Assembly (NCBI GenBank): GCA_963803295.1
Contig: CAWDMC010000023.1
Span: forward strand, 248,001-312,000
DNA length: 64,000 nucleotides
Direction of reading: 5' to 3'
From: CAWDMC01 sp963803295
Lineage (GTDB): Bacteria; Acidobacteriota; Terriglobia; UBA7540
Below the pieces are notes generated by a model. It searched no databases and was not told the DNA's origin. It saw only the letters and a list, made by a program, of their open reading frames with translations. Positions 54,143-63,819 of the stretch are shown piece after piece. The translations under genes and the position numbers were made by a program. How positions within the stretch are numbered: the stretch's first letter is position 1; each line of letters begins with the position of its first letter.

Positions 54143-57100
54143 CTACGCAGATCTCAAGGGCCATACCATCAGTACACACCCATTCGCAGGCAGCGGAATT
54201 TTGAGTTCACTTGCCCCACTCGTGGCTTCTTGGCGCCACTCTCCTTGTTTCGCGCTGATCAACAGCGTGCGTGCGGTAGAGCCGAGGGCAGGGAAGCTCA
54301 CGGTTGCGGAAGTGGCCTCATCATGATTCAAGATCGCCAGAATGCGACTTTCCTCAGTTTGATAGCCGAGCCAGTTGACCTGGTCTGAGCGCGGAGTCAC
54401 TTTGATTTCATCGGGCCAAAGCGCTACCTTGCCGCGCTTATCGAGGATGGTGCCGGCCAGAGTGTCGGCACTAACGGCGACTTTGCCGCCTGAACGCGAG
54501 TTTATTTCCAGGATCAGCCAGCGAAGGCAGATCGTGCACTGCTGGGCTGAGATCCAGTCGACCCAAAAGGTGACGTCGAAGGGCTCTTCGAGAGGGACGA
54601 ACTCCGTACCTTCGAGCGGCCAGAAAGCGCCGCCGATGTCCGTCCAGGCGGCCTTCCGCGGCCAAACACTACCCCCATTGTCCCTGACGATCCACCAGCC
54701 GATGGTCTTTGCTGCGCCCGCGAATCTTCGAAATAAGTCATCTCCGGTCAGCCGAAACGCGGTTTGGGCCGCCAGGCCAAACATGGGAGCGACGTAGGTG
54801 GCCGGGGGCCAGTTCCATTGCTCGTGGGCATGACCGACGCTATTGGCATAGTCGCGGCCATCCACCACCCGCGTCCAAATCCAGGTGACGGCATTACGCG
54901 CCGCCTCCACAGCCAATTCCTTTTCTCCCATCTCCGCAAAGACGTTCGCTGCGATGCCGAACTCATAAGCTTCCCAACTCAGTCCTACCTTTCCATTTGC
55001 GCCCGAAACATCTTCCCAGTATCCCCGGCAGATATGCCGGGCCAGGAAAGTGGAGGCGAACCAGTTTTTCGCCTTGTCCGCGGCTTCCAGGTACCGCGCT
55101 TCGCCGCTCAGCTTGCCATACCTGTAGAGGGCCCAGATATTCCAGATGTTCCCGGCATCTTCCTCCTCGGTAAGCTTTGTCCCATCAGGCAGGCAGGCAT
55201 AGAACCATCCGCCATTGGGACTCTGAATCTTCAAAAGCCAATCGAGCGCGGTCCTTGCCGCCTCCAGTGCTGGCTGGTCTCGCTGCCCGTCGGCCACGTA
55301 GTATTGGAGTAGCGTCCAAGCCGCGGCGCCGCTGGCATGCGGCTCGATCCAGCGATTATTGGCCTGATCACACCCGCCAACTCCCTTTGCGGGCATGCTC
55401 AGGCTTCCCAGTTCGAAGGTCTTGAGGTCCGGCGAGACGTATTGAGAGAAAAATGCGCCCATTGTTGGCCCCTCTTTGACCCTTACACCCGGATACTCCA
55501 GCAGCCAGCGCACGCATTTGCGGGCTCGATCCAGGGCCTGCTCGTCACGCGTCATCTGATGCCACGCGTATAAAGCTGGAATGGTGTAGGTGAGCCCGTA
55601 AAAGGCGTACACATAGTCCTGTTTGGGGAAGCTGGTCACCACTTGCATCTTCCGGCTCCAGACATCTTCGTTGTGGGCCAGATACTTCGCTTCACCGGCA
55701 ACAGACTCGATCAAAGGGCGATACTGGCGGGGTGTGTCGAATTTGTAGATCTCGGTGACCACATAACGGAAGCACTCAAACCAGTCGCCGGTCACCACAG
55801 GAACCAGCAGTTCGACGGGTTCTGTCCCTAACCGCAATTTCACTACGGCATCATCCTGTTCGATGCCGAACAAGCAACGGTCGCGATCGGGTACCAGGCC
55901 GACTGTCCCTTGAGAGGTCTCGAGCGCAAGCATTCTGGTGGGTGGAAACCAACCCCCGAGCACCAAGGGCTGCTTCCCGTAAACTCCTTCAAAGTAGCTG
56001 ATGGGTTCCTTGCTGTACACATAGGCAGGCATGAAACGGAAGGTGACGTGTTCGGGCTTCAGGCGCACGGTGAGAACGCCTGATGTCTTCTCCTGCTGAA
56101 GCCCATCGTGCAGGTTGCGAAAGGTCGCGCGCAGCGCTGAGTCCACGAGCATCAGCTTGCACTCGATCGATGCTTGCCGGTGGCTGCCCCAAAGAGTGAT
56201 CTCATGGCCTTCCTCGGCGCCCGCCGAGAACGAGACGGGCGAGCCATCGAATGTGGCTTCCAGTGAGGCTCGGACGGCCTGTTGACCTGTGCCACGGTTC
56301 AACTGCAACTGAAGCTTGCCCGCTTCTATAGACCACGACACGTTGACTCGCTGGTTGTGAAGGCGGCCTTGCTGCGGGACTGAACTGCGCTCGACTGGGA
56401 AGGCCCATCGGCTGGTAGCGTGCCCCTCCTCTTCGACCCGGAGTTCCACCACTTGCGGCACACTCCCTTTGGTCTCCTTCGCTAATCGAAACGCCGACGC
56501 CTTACCCGGGGTCAGTTGGCCGGCTGAGAGCCATTGTTCTCCCCAACCGATTCTCACCGAGGCGCTCTCAGTGCCGGAATTCAGCAGATCGCCCGAAATC
56601 GCCTCAGCGTTCGCCTTCACACCTCGAACGATCACACGGGGAGCCACTGCCAGCGTCACCGTGCGGCGGTCCACTACCGTGCCCTGCCCGTCTCTTAACT
56701 CAAGCGCAGCCGGAACGCTGCCACTGCACAGGGGTCTGAGCGTAAGGCTGAAGGCAGCGGTGGAATCGACTCGCGCCGGACTTCCAACTAGCTGAAGGTT
56801 CTTCGATGGCTCTAATGTCACGTTGTACGCCGAGGGGTCGATGGCGCCCACTACACGGCCGTGGATTTTGCAAATCTCTCCCGATTTGATGTTGTTCGAA
56901 TCAACCGCAGTATTGTGGAGCGACGGACCGGTAAAGCTTTCGATTTCGTAGGTACGAATGCCCGGAGCGCCGGGGAAGAGTCCAGTGACCTCGATCTTGT
57001 AGTGGCGGGCGGGCCTGGGTTGCGCAAGGGTCCACACCTGCGGCCAATCCGGCAGCAGTCCCTTCATCAGCTCCGCCAACTCCCAGTTAGCGCCATCATT

Positions 57101-57545
57101 GCTTCGATAGATGTTTAGGGATGCAAACGCAGTTGAGAGCACCAGAGGGTCAATCCGGTAGTCTTTGACGGAGGGAACATAAAAGTAGTGGACGAACTTC
57201 GTCAGAGTCACAACGTCGCCGTAGTCGATGGTGCAGAAGAAGGGCTTCTGGGCGGAAGGACTTCCCGGTTGAAACCAACCATGGGCGATGGAGTTGGGAT
57301 AGCGTGATCCGCCGAACCCATCAAAGGCAAAATGCGATCCGGTGTTCCACGTCTCTTCGAGATCCGGATTCCTGACTTTCACGGGTCTGGTTTGATAGTC
57401 CCAGACTCTTCCTTCCGGATTTTCAGCAGGGGCGAGCCGAGAGGGCCGCGGTTAAGGCGGGCTCGCTGGCACGTGCGAGAATCGGCAAGCTCAAGCTCGC
57501 CGCACTGATGCCCAAGAAGTCTCGTCGTCGGAGTCCTTTCACCAT
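54143..57545 (-). CDS. Large Tat-targeted protein with a six-hairpin-glycosidase-like region; frameshift near the start
   Basis: ATG 57545 has a perfect AAAGGAGG and starts a Tat signal (RRRDFLGISAASLSLPILAR). The frame ends at 57426, while the main frame, open from about 57430, carries PAENPEGRVWDYQTRPVKVR onward; a one-base shift separates them. A GTG at 57382 could start the main part without export signal. The first domain resembles F5/8-type carbohydrate-binding sandwiches (about 1-150). A central beta part follows, then an alpha/alpha-toroid (about 550-900) with WLLEYPGVRVKEGPTMGAFF and IQSPNGGWFYACLPDGT, as in six-hairpin glycosidases. No GH family or catalytic pair is assigned. It faces a sugar symporter operon. 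Confidence 0.7.
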
Positions 57546-57859
57546 GTGCCCTCCTTTGTACCCGTATACCCGACGGAAAGTGCGATGCTTCCGGCGAGAA
57601 CAAGAAACGCGGTAGGATACTGGCCATTATCTGGAGTGTCAATTGGGATTCAGGTTGCGTGATTCCACGGCGATAGAGTCGGATCGAACTCCAAAAACCT
57701 ATGCGCAGGCAATTTCAAGCTGAAGCAGGCTAAGAATCCTGGCTACAATTTCGAGAGAATTGTGGGATGATGGGTGTCTTTTGAAACCCACCGCCACCTG
57801 GGGCCGGCGGCCGTTTTTCCCAGCGCCGGAAAGACGAGAGAAAATTAGGGGAGCCTGAC
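57546..57859. other. Divergent promoter region, no clear operator
   Basis: 314 bases between the large glycosidase-like gene and the symporter gene. The ribosome-binding sites lie at each edge (AAAGGAGG on the left, GGGGAGCC on the right). No LacI-type site or long palindrome was seen; GTATAC at 57563-57568 is the only short one. Confidence 0.4.
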
Positions 57860-59461
57860 ATGAGTTTTTCTTTGACCACTTTGGACTGGATTGTCTGCGT
57901 GGTCGGTTTGTTCGGAAGCGTTTTTATCGGCCTGCGATTGGCAGTACGCTCTCATGCCAGCGAAAGTAGTTCAGGGTTTTTCCTAGCCGGCCGCCATCTG
58001 ACCTGGCCCATTGTCGGCGCTTCGCTGTTCGCCACCAATATTGGGGCGGAGCATCTGGTGGGGCTCTCAGGCGATGCCAACCGCTACGGTCTGGGTGCGG
58101 GCGCGGTGGAACTGACCACCCCGATCTGCATGGGGTTTGCCGTTGCTGCACTGTTTCCCTACTACATTCGCAATAAGGTGTTCACCATCCCGGAATTCCT
58201 GGAGATGCGCTACAACCGCCAGGCGCGAACCTTCTTCTCCGGGTTGATGCTGGTCATCAGCATTATGACCAAGATGGCTTTCCATCTTTACGCGGGTGCG
58301 CTCGTATTGCACGGATTGCTGGGTTGGCCCGTGATGTCGGTGGTGGTTCTGGTGGGGGTCGTGATCGCCGTCATCACCATCATAGGCGGATTCACTGCGG
58401 TCGCTTACACCGACTCCATCCAGACCGGAATTATGATCGTGGGATGCGGTTTGATGCTGATGACCGGCTTGCACCGGGTAGGCGGGTGGCACGCCCTCCT
58501 TGCGACCGTGCCTCAAGCCATGCACATACACAAACCGTACGATGATCCGAATTATCCCTTTTGGGGCATCATGGCGGGGGCGGTGTACGGTGGTATCTTC
58601 TACTGGGGGATGGATCAGGTCAACGTGCAACGGGTGTTGGGAGCGCGCGATCTGGACCAGGCGCGATGGGGAGTGATGTTCGCCACCCTGCTGAAGTTCG
58701 CGCCGGTATTCGTCTTCGCCCTACCAGGTGTAATTGCCCTGGCGTTGTTTCCGGGAAGGGAAGCGAAGACCACGTTCGTTACGCTGTTGAATGAACTGCT
58801 CCCCAGTGGTCTACGAGGTCTGGTACTGGCGGCGCTACTGGCTGCCCTCATCGGTTCGAACCTCTCGGTGATGAACTCGGTGTCTACGCTGGTGGTGCGG
58901 GACTTCATCCTGCACTACCGCCCGCAGTCGAGCGAGCGGGCGCAGGTGTTCTTCGGCCGCATTGCGATTGCCGTAGCAGCGGGGCTGGGCATGGCGGCGG
59001 CCTATCTTGTTTATACCACTCCCGATGGTCTCTATAAGTATCTGCAAACGATTTCGATCTACCTGGTAATGCCGATCACCCCGGCCATTATATTTGGCAT
59101 CCTAAGCAAGCGCGTCACGGTGAAGGGGGCGCTCGCTTCGGTCGTTACTGGCGCTCTGCTGGCGACGCTGTTTGTGACCGACCAGCTCCTGAAGGCCGGG
59201 GAAGGCGCCCGGCTGTTCCCGTGGCTGCACACCAAGCTGACCCTAAACTACACCTATCGGGGTTTATGGGGCTCCATCATTATCACCGTTGTGCTCTTCG
59301 CCGTATCGGCTTTCACCACGAAGGCCGATCCCACACGGCTCGAGAACCTCACCATCAAGTGGGGCGGTCCGACGGAGCCGTTTAGTGGACTTCGTGACTG
59401 GCGCCTGCAATTGGCAGTTCTGAGCGTGGCGACGATCGTAGTCTATAGGTGGCTGTGGTGA
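57860..59461 (+). CDS. Sodium/solute symporter (SSS family), sugar-type
   Basis: 533 residues with 13-14 predicted membrane segments. FFLAGRHLTWPIVGASLFATN and GLSGDANRYGLGAG are hallmarks of the sodium/glucose-type (SglT) branch; GGFTAVAYTDSIQTGIMIVG and NVQRVLGARDLDQARWG are the family's central signatures. It should import a sugar or sugar derivative with Na+. GGGGAGCC precedes the ATG. It begins a three-gene operon (gap to the isomerase-like gene 113 bases) and faces the large glycosidase-like gene. Confidence 0.9.
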   Translation: MSFSLTTLDWIVCVVGLFGSVFIGLRLAVRSHASESSSGFFLAGRHLTWPIVGASLFATNIGAEHLVGLSGDANRYGLGAGAVELTTPICMGFAVAALFPYYIRNKVFTIPEFLEMRYNRQARTFFSGLMLVISIMTKMAFHLYAGALVLHGLLGWPVMSVVVLVGVVIAVITIIGGFTAVAYTDSIQTGIMIVGCGLMLMTGLHRVGGWHALLATVPQAMHIHKPYDDPNYPFWGIMAGAVYGGIFYWGMDQVNVQRVLGARDLDQARWGVMFATLLKFAPVFVFALPGVIALALFPGREAKTTFVTLLNELLPSGLRGLVLAALLAALIGSNLSVMNSVSTLVVRDFILHYRPQSSERAQVFFGRIAIAVAAGLGMAAAYLVYTTPDGLYKYLQTISIYLVMPITPAIIFGILSKRVTVKGALASVVTGALLATLFVTDQLLKAGEGARLFPWLHTKLTLNYTYRGLWGSIIITVVLFAVSAFTTKADPTRLENLTIKWGGPTEPFSGLRDWRLQLAVLSVATIVVYRWLW

Positions 59462-59574
59462 GCGATAAGCAAGCGGAAAGATCCTGTGCTATAAGAATGC
59501 CGCCGGGATGTGCGCACGAACTTTTAGACAATAGAGGACGCACAGACGCGTATTCCAACAGAGGAGCCATCATC

Positions 59575-60699
59575 ATGTCCACGAGACCGGAGTTTTCGTC
59601 CTTTAGTCGTAGGAAGTTCCTTGCTACCTCGAGTGGACTTATTGCGGCGTCGCCGATCATGAATGGGACAGCGGCCGATCTCACTGATACGTCCACGCCA
59701 TCCGGTCCGCCGGCGCCCGCGACCTCCTCCCGCAAGATTCCGATTGGCGTTTTTGACACCGTTTACTTTCACCTTTCACTCGACCAGATGCTCGAGAAAA
59801 TGAGCGCGCTCGGCCTTGAAGCAGTGGAGATAAGCACGGGCGGCTATGGAGCTCCCAAACACATCCCGGTGGCGGATCTCCTGGCCGATCCAGCCAAAGC
59901 GAAAGCCTGGAAAAAGAAGTTTGAAGATCGCAATATTACGGTGGGCGCGCTTAACACCTCCGGCAATCCCATTCATCCAGATCGTATCATCGCCAGGCAA
60001 TATGACGAGTCGTTCCGTCAGGCGGTGCTACTGGCGGAGCGGCTTGAGATCCCCGTAGTCGTCAACTTCTCGGGTTGTCCAGGCGATTCGCTCACCGCCA
60101 AACATCCGACCTGGGTTACTTACCGTTGGCCGCCCGAACATGATGAGCTTATTCGTTGGCAATGGGAAAAAGTCGTTATTCCCTACTGGCGCGAGGCGGT
60201 GAAGTTCGCGCGTCAGCACGGGGTGAAGAAAATCGCTATGGAAATGCACCCCAACTTCGTCGTCTATAATCCCTTCACGGTGGTGAGGCTGCGGGAGGCG
60301 ATCGGAGAAGAGATAGGCGCCAATTGCGATCTTAGTCATCTATTCTGGCAGGGCTGCGATCCCGTGGAGGCCATCCATTATCTCGGCAAGCAGGGCGCCA
60401 TTTTCCATGCCCACATGAAGGACACCGTCGTGTTCAAGGACACTGCCGCCAAGACCGGGGTCCTCAATTTTTCCGCGGACCCGGCAAGATTCGCCGAGGG
60501 TTCGGTCATGTTCCGCGCCGTCGGATATGGCCATGGCGCCCAGCTGTGGAAGGATGTGGTAAGGGCCTACATGGAAGTTGGCTACGAGGGTTTCCTGAGC
60601 ATTGAACACGAGGATTCATTGCTTACGGGTGAAGTAGGGATTGAGCGCGCGGCCTTTGTCCTTAAGAATGTTCGCGCCGAACTGCTACAGGGTAAGTGA
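59575..60699 (+). CDS. Tat-exported sugar-isomerase/epimerase-like TIM-barrel protein
   Basis: 374 residues. A Tat signal (FSRRKFLATSSGLIAASPI) is followed by a xylose-isomerase-like/AP-endonuclease-2 barrel with metal-binding positions in KIAMEMHPNF, CDLSHLFWQG, FHAHMKDT and LSIEHEDSL. The ATG at 59575 has AGAGGAG nine bases upstream; the longer frame is not supported. Export of this barrel is common in Acidobacteriota and Planctomycetota. It probably interconverts or otherwise modifies a sugar imported or released by its neighbours; the substrate is not known. Confidence 0.85.
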   Translation: MSTRPEFSSFSRRKFLATSSGLIAASPIMNGTAADLTDTSTPSGPPAPATSSRKIPIGVFDTVYFHLSLDQMLEKMSALGLEAVEISTGGYGAPKHIPVADLLADPAKAKAWKKKFEDRNITVGALNTSGNPIHPDRIIARQYDESFRQAVLLAERLEIPVVVNFSGCPGDSLTAKHPTWVTYRWPPEHDELIRWQWEKVVIPYWREAVKFARQHGVKKIAMEMHPNFVVYNPFTVVRLREAIGEEIGANCDLSHLFWQGCDPVEAIHYLGKQGAIFHAHMKDTVVFKDTAAKTGVLNFSADPARFAEGSVMFRAVGYGHGAQLWKDVVRAYMEVGYEGFLSIEHEDSLLTGEVGIERAAFVLKNVRAELLQGK

Positions 60700-60717
60700 T
60701 AGTTGGGCATTTGCAAG

Positions 60718-62646
60718 ATGCTGACAAAAGGCAAACTGCTACCCCCCGTGGCGGGCCCAGCGCTCCGCGCCTGCGGGCTGGGTAGGGCCGCCTGGTTGCT
60801 TGGTGCAACCTCGATGTACGTCGCTCTGCTTTATTGCTCTCCCCCAGCAAGGGCTGGTGCTCAGGAACTGAGTGTTGACGAGTGGACCGCCGAGCACTTT
60901 ACGCAGGCGCGAGAGGCGCAGGCGCGAAACGAACTCGACGCCGCGGCTGAAGGGTATCGCGCGATCATCTCTCGTAATCCCAAGTTTGCCGGGGCTCTCC
61001 TGAATCTCGGGATCGTTTACCACCAACAACGTAAATATCGGGAGTCTATCCAAGTACTGCAGCGTGCGGTGTCGCTTGATGAGAGACTGCTCGGCGCGCA
61101 ACTGTTTCTCGGAATCGACCAGTATCTGGTGGACGATCCGCGAGCAGCGCTTCCGCATCTCGGCAAGGCTCTGGAACTAAAGCCGGATGACCGGCAGGCC
61201 GGGATCTATCTGGCCCTGGCCTACGTCGCTCTGGACGAGCCCGAGAAGGCCGCACAGCAACTGCGCAAGACAGCTCAGCACTCTCCCGATGACCCCGAAA
61301 TCTTCTATGAAGAGGGAAGAGCGTACTTGAGCGGCATGAGCCTGGGCCTTTCCTTGCTGCGGCAGGAGGGTAGCGATTCAGCGTTGTATCACTGGGCCCT
61401 CGCGATGGCGGCCGAGCAGAAGAGCGACTTGGTAACCGCGGTGCAGGAGTATCTGAAGGCGCTGGCACGCGATCCGGGAATTGCCGAGCTTTATGTAAGA
61501 CTAGGGGTCAGTTTCCAGAAGGCCGGAATGCCCGATCTCGCGGCGGCTTGCCTCGAAAGGCTCAAGATGCTCAATCCGCAGCACGGTCCTGCGCACATGG
61601 ATTCGCACCTGGTTGCGGATAGAGGCTCTCCAGCCACACCCGACATCGTCGCGAACAGGGAGACGTTCCGGCGCTTATGGCAGGCAGTCCCGCCGGCTCC
61701 TAAAATAGCTGGCCTGCCCGCCGTGGCTGATGAGGCTGTGAACCGCGCGGTCAAGCAGCAAATTTCTGCGGGGAAGGACGACGGTCTGAGGGCTGCAGTT
61801 GAGTTGTACTTAAGCGGTGATTACGCGAGTACGGCTGCGAAACTGCGGGCAAAGGTTGATGGTAGCCGGGACAAGGGAGATGAGTGGCTTTCGCCTTACC
61901 TGCTGGCCCGTTGCTACTTGTTGATGGAGGACGATAATTCAGCCCAAGGCGTACTTGACACACGCCTTACCCCGTATCTCGATCTGCCGCCCGTGGCGCT
62001 GCTCCGGGTGGAAATCGAAAGCCGCATGGCCCTGCGGTGTTTCGATTGGGTGGCGGCTCACCAGCCGAATTCCTATTTTGCGAAGGCTTTGATGGCAGAG
62101 TCCTATGCCGCAGCCGGGCAGGATAAGGAAGCTCTTGCCGCCTACCACGAAATCCTTAAGCTCGGGCCGAACCGTCTGGGAATCCACCTGGCCATCGGCC
62201 GGATCTACGAAAAGCAACTGCAGTGGGCGCCCGCCATCGAGGAATACCGATCGGAGCTGGCACTGGATTCGGCCAACGCCATGGCTCTAGCCCATCTTGG
62301 CCACGTCTACACACAAGCCCGGGAGCCAGAACGGGCAATCCAGGTACTGGAGCGCTTGCTAAAGACCAATCCGAGCGATGGCCAGGGCTACGCCGATCTG
62401 GGAAAAGCCTGGGCGCTCAAGGGGGACACGGCCAAGGCGATCGCCGCCTATGAGCAGGCTCTCCGTTACACTCCCGACGAGTATGATCTGCACTATCGTC
62501 TCTACAGCCTGTACGCAAAAAGCGGAGACAACGCCACAGCCCAGCGGCATCTTGCCGCCTTTAAGGTTGGTGAGAGCCGAAAGAAAACCAGCTACCAGAA
62601 ATCAATGGCTGAGCTTGAGCGGGAGGGCAAGCAGGGCACAAATTGA
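60718..62646 (+). CDS. Secreted TPR protein
   Basis: 642 residues: a hydrophobic signal (LLGATSMYVALLYCSPPARAGA) after a basic N-terminus, a first TPR block (about residues 45-270), a linker, then a second block (about 410-620). The ATG at 60718 is used; a TTG five codons earlier is possible. It lies 18 bases after the isomerase-like gene and is probably co-transcribed with the symporter. Its C-terminal half resembles the pseudogene interrupted by IS1595 at 30 kb, so at least two copies of this type existed in the genome. Confidence 0.85.
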   Translation: MLTKGKLLPPVAGPALRACGLGRAAWLLGATSMYVALLYCSPPARAGAQELSVDEWTAEHFTQAREAQARNELDAAAEGYRAIISRNPKFAGALLNLGIVYHQQRKYRESIQVLQRAVSLDERLLGAQLFLGIDQYLVDDPRAALPHLGKALELKPDDRQAGIYLALAYVALDEPEKAAQQLRKTAQHSPDDPEIFYEEGRAYLSGMSLGLSLLRQEGSDSALYHWALAMAAEQKSDLVTAVQEYLKALARDPGIAELYVRLGVSFQKAGMPDLAAACLERLKMLNPQHGPAHMDSHLVADRGSPATPDIVANRETFRRLWQAVPPAPKIAGLPAVADEAVNRAVKQQISAGKDDGLRAAVELYLSGDYASTAAKLRAKVDGSRDKGDEWLSPYLLARCYLLMEDDNSAQGVLDTRLTPYLDLPPVALLRVEIESRMALRCFDWVAAHQPNSYFAKALMAESYAAAGQDKEALAAYHEILKLGPNRLGIHLAIGRIYEKQLQWAPAIEEYRSELALDSANAMALAHLGHVYTQAREPERAIQVLERLLKTNPSDGQGYADLGKAWALKGDTAKAIAAYEQALRYTPDEYDLHYRLYSLYAKSGDNATAQRHLAAFKVGESRKKTSYQKSMAELEREGKQGTN

Positions 62647-62661
62647 TGCTGTTAATGTCGG

Positions 62662-63447
62662 TCATCGAGCCGTATAGCCGCCGTCGATGGTCCAGTTGGC
62701 TCCAGTGACGCAGGCAGCCGCTTCACTGCAATGATAGGCCACCAGTTCTGCGACTTCCTCGGTGCTGGTCAGACGCTTAACCAGGAAGTTGTCCAGCGTC
62801 TGGTGCACGTCAACCGTTCCCTCGGCAAAAACCTTTCTCGCGGCCGGCGGGTCAACCACCCCAGGGCTGATGCAATTGACCCGAACCCCGAATGGCGCCA
62901 TCTCCACCGCCATGGCGCGTCCCATGGCCACCAATGCCCCCTTGGTCCCCGCATAGGCCGCCAGATTGGGATTGCCTGCCAGCGCGTTGACGGATGCGAT
63001 GTTCACGATGCAGGGGTCCTTCGGCCTCTCGGAGAGCCGGGTAAGGCATCGGAAAAATTCCTGCGCGAGAAAGAAGGGCGCCCTCTGGTTTATGGCAACG
63101 AGTCGATCGAACTCGGGAACGCTCACGTCGAGGATCGGCTTGTGGAAGCTCCAAGCAGCATTGTTTACGAGCGTATCGACACAGCCGAGAGCCTTTTCGG
63201 CCGCATCCATGACCACCTGGGCGGCATCGGCTTCTGCAAGATCCTTGACCAAGGCGAAGACGGCCCCCTTTGCGAGAACCCCTTCCCCCACCAGGGAAGT
63301 GACACCCGGATCACGGTCTACCAGGAGTACCTTCGCGCCTGTTCCTGCAAACCGTTGGGCAATGGCAAGTCCGAGGCCGCTTCCTGCGCCCGTCACAATC
63401 ACTCTGCGCCTCGCCAGCGATTTTGGAGTCGAGTCTACCACAAGCAT
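62662..63447 (-). CDS. Short-chain dehydrogenase/reductase
   Basis: 261 residues of the classical SDR type: cofactor motif TGAGSGLG (residues 19-26), DTLVNNAAWS, catalytic Ser in NIASVNALAG and the YAGTK active-site Tyr/Lys pair, then PFGVRVNCISPGVV. Asp at the end of strand 2 (VDRD) suggests NAD preference. The C-terminus (WTIDGGYTAR) is complete. It converges with the TPR gene, 15 bases apart. A role as a sugar or polyol dehydrogenase is inferred from context. Confidence 0.92.
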   Translation of the reverse strand: MLVVDSTPKSLARRRVIVTGAGSGLGLAIAQRFAGTGAKVLLVDRDPGVTSLVGEGVLAKGAVFALVKDLAEADAAQVVMDAAEKALGCVDTLVNNAAWSFHKPILDVSVPEFDRLVAINQRAPFFLAQEFFRCLTRLSERPKDPCIVNIASVNALAGNPNLAAYAGTKGALVAMGRAMAVEMAPFGVRVNCISPGVVDPPAARKVFAEGTVDVHQTLDNFLVKRLTSTEEVAELVAYHCSEAAACVTGANWTIDGGYTAR

Positions 63448-63819
63448 AAGGTAACCCTATAGCGATCAGCAGTCGTACTCAAGGTCTCTGCCAGGCCAAG
63501 TCAAGCCGAACGAAAAGCGCAGATACCATCCTACACGCAAACAAGTTGCTTTAAAGCGGCCCTGAGACGTGGATAGACATGAGCGTGGGCCTGGGGCAGA
63601 GATCTAGAAGGGTTGGCTCCCGCTGTCCGGTCGAAGCGAACCTGCGACGACCGCAGCAACCGTCTCAAGCTTGATTTGAAAACTGGGGTGTGCAAAACTC
63701 CCATTGAATCTCGTACAAGGTCAGGAAATGAGCTTGCAAGATCGGACTCGGTCCAATTTTGCCGTACGCGTAATAACAGGCCGGCGCACTGAGTTACGAA
63801 TTGTGAGTGCCTGGAATAC
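63448..63819. other. Non-coding stretch, nothing recognised
   Basis: Between the SDR gene and the final partial gene. Short frames on the minus strand are shadows without support. It probably contains promoters for the two divergent genes, but no convincing boxes were picked out. Confidence 0.4.

Noticed and set aside
53943..54179. 79-residue N-terminal extension of the DUF1697 protein
   Set aside because: The family begins at MAVIISMLRG, and the extension reads through an inverted repeat with no ribosome-binding site.
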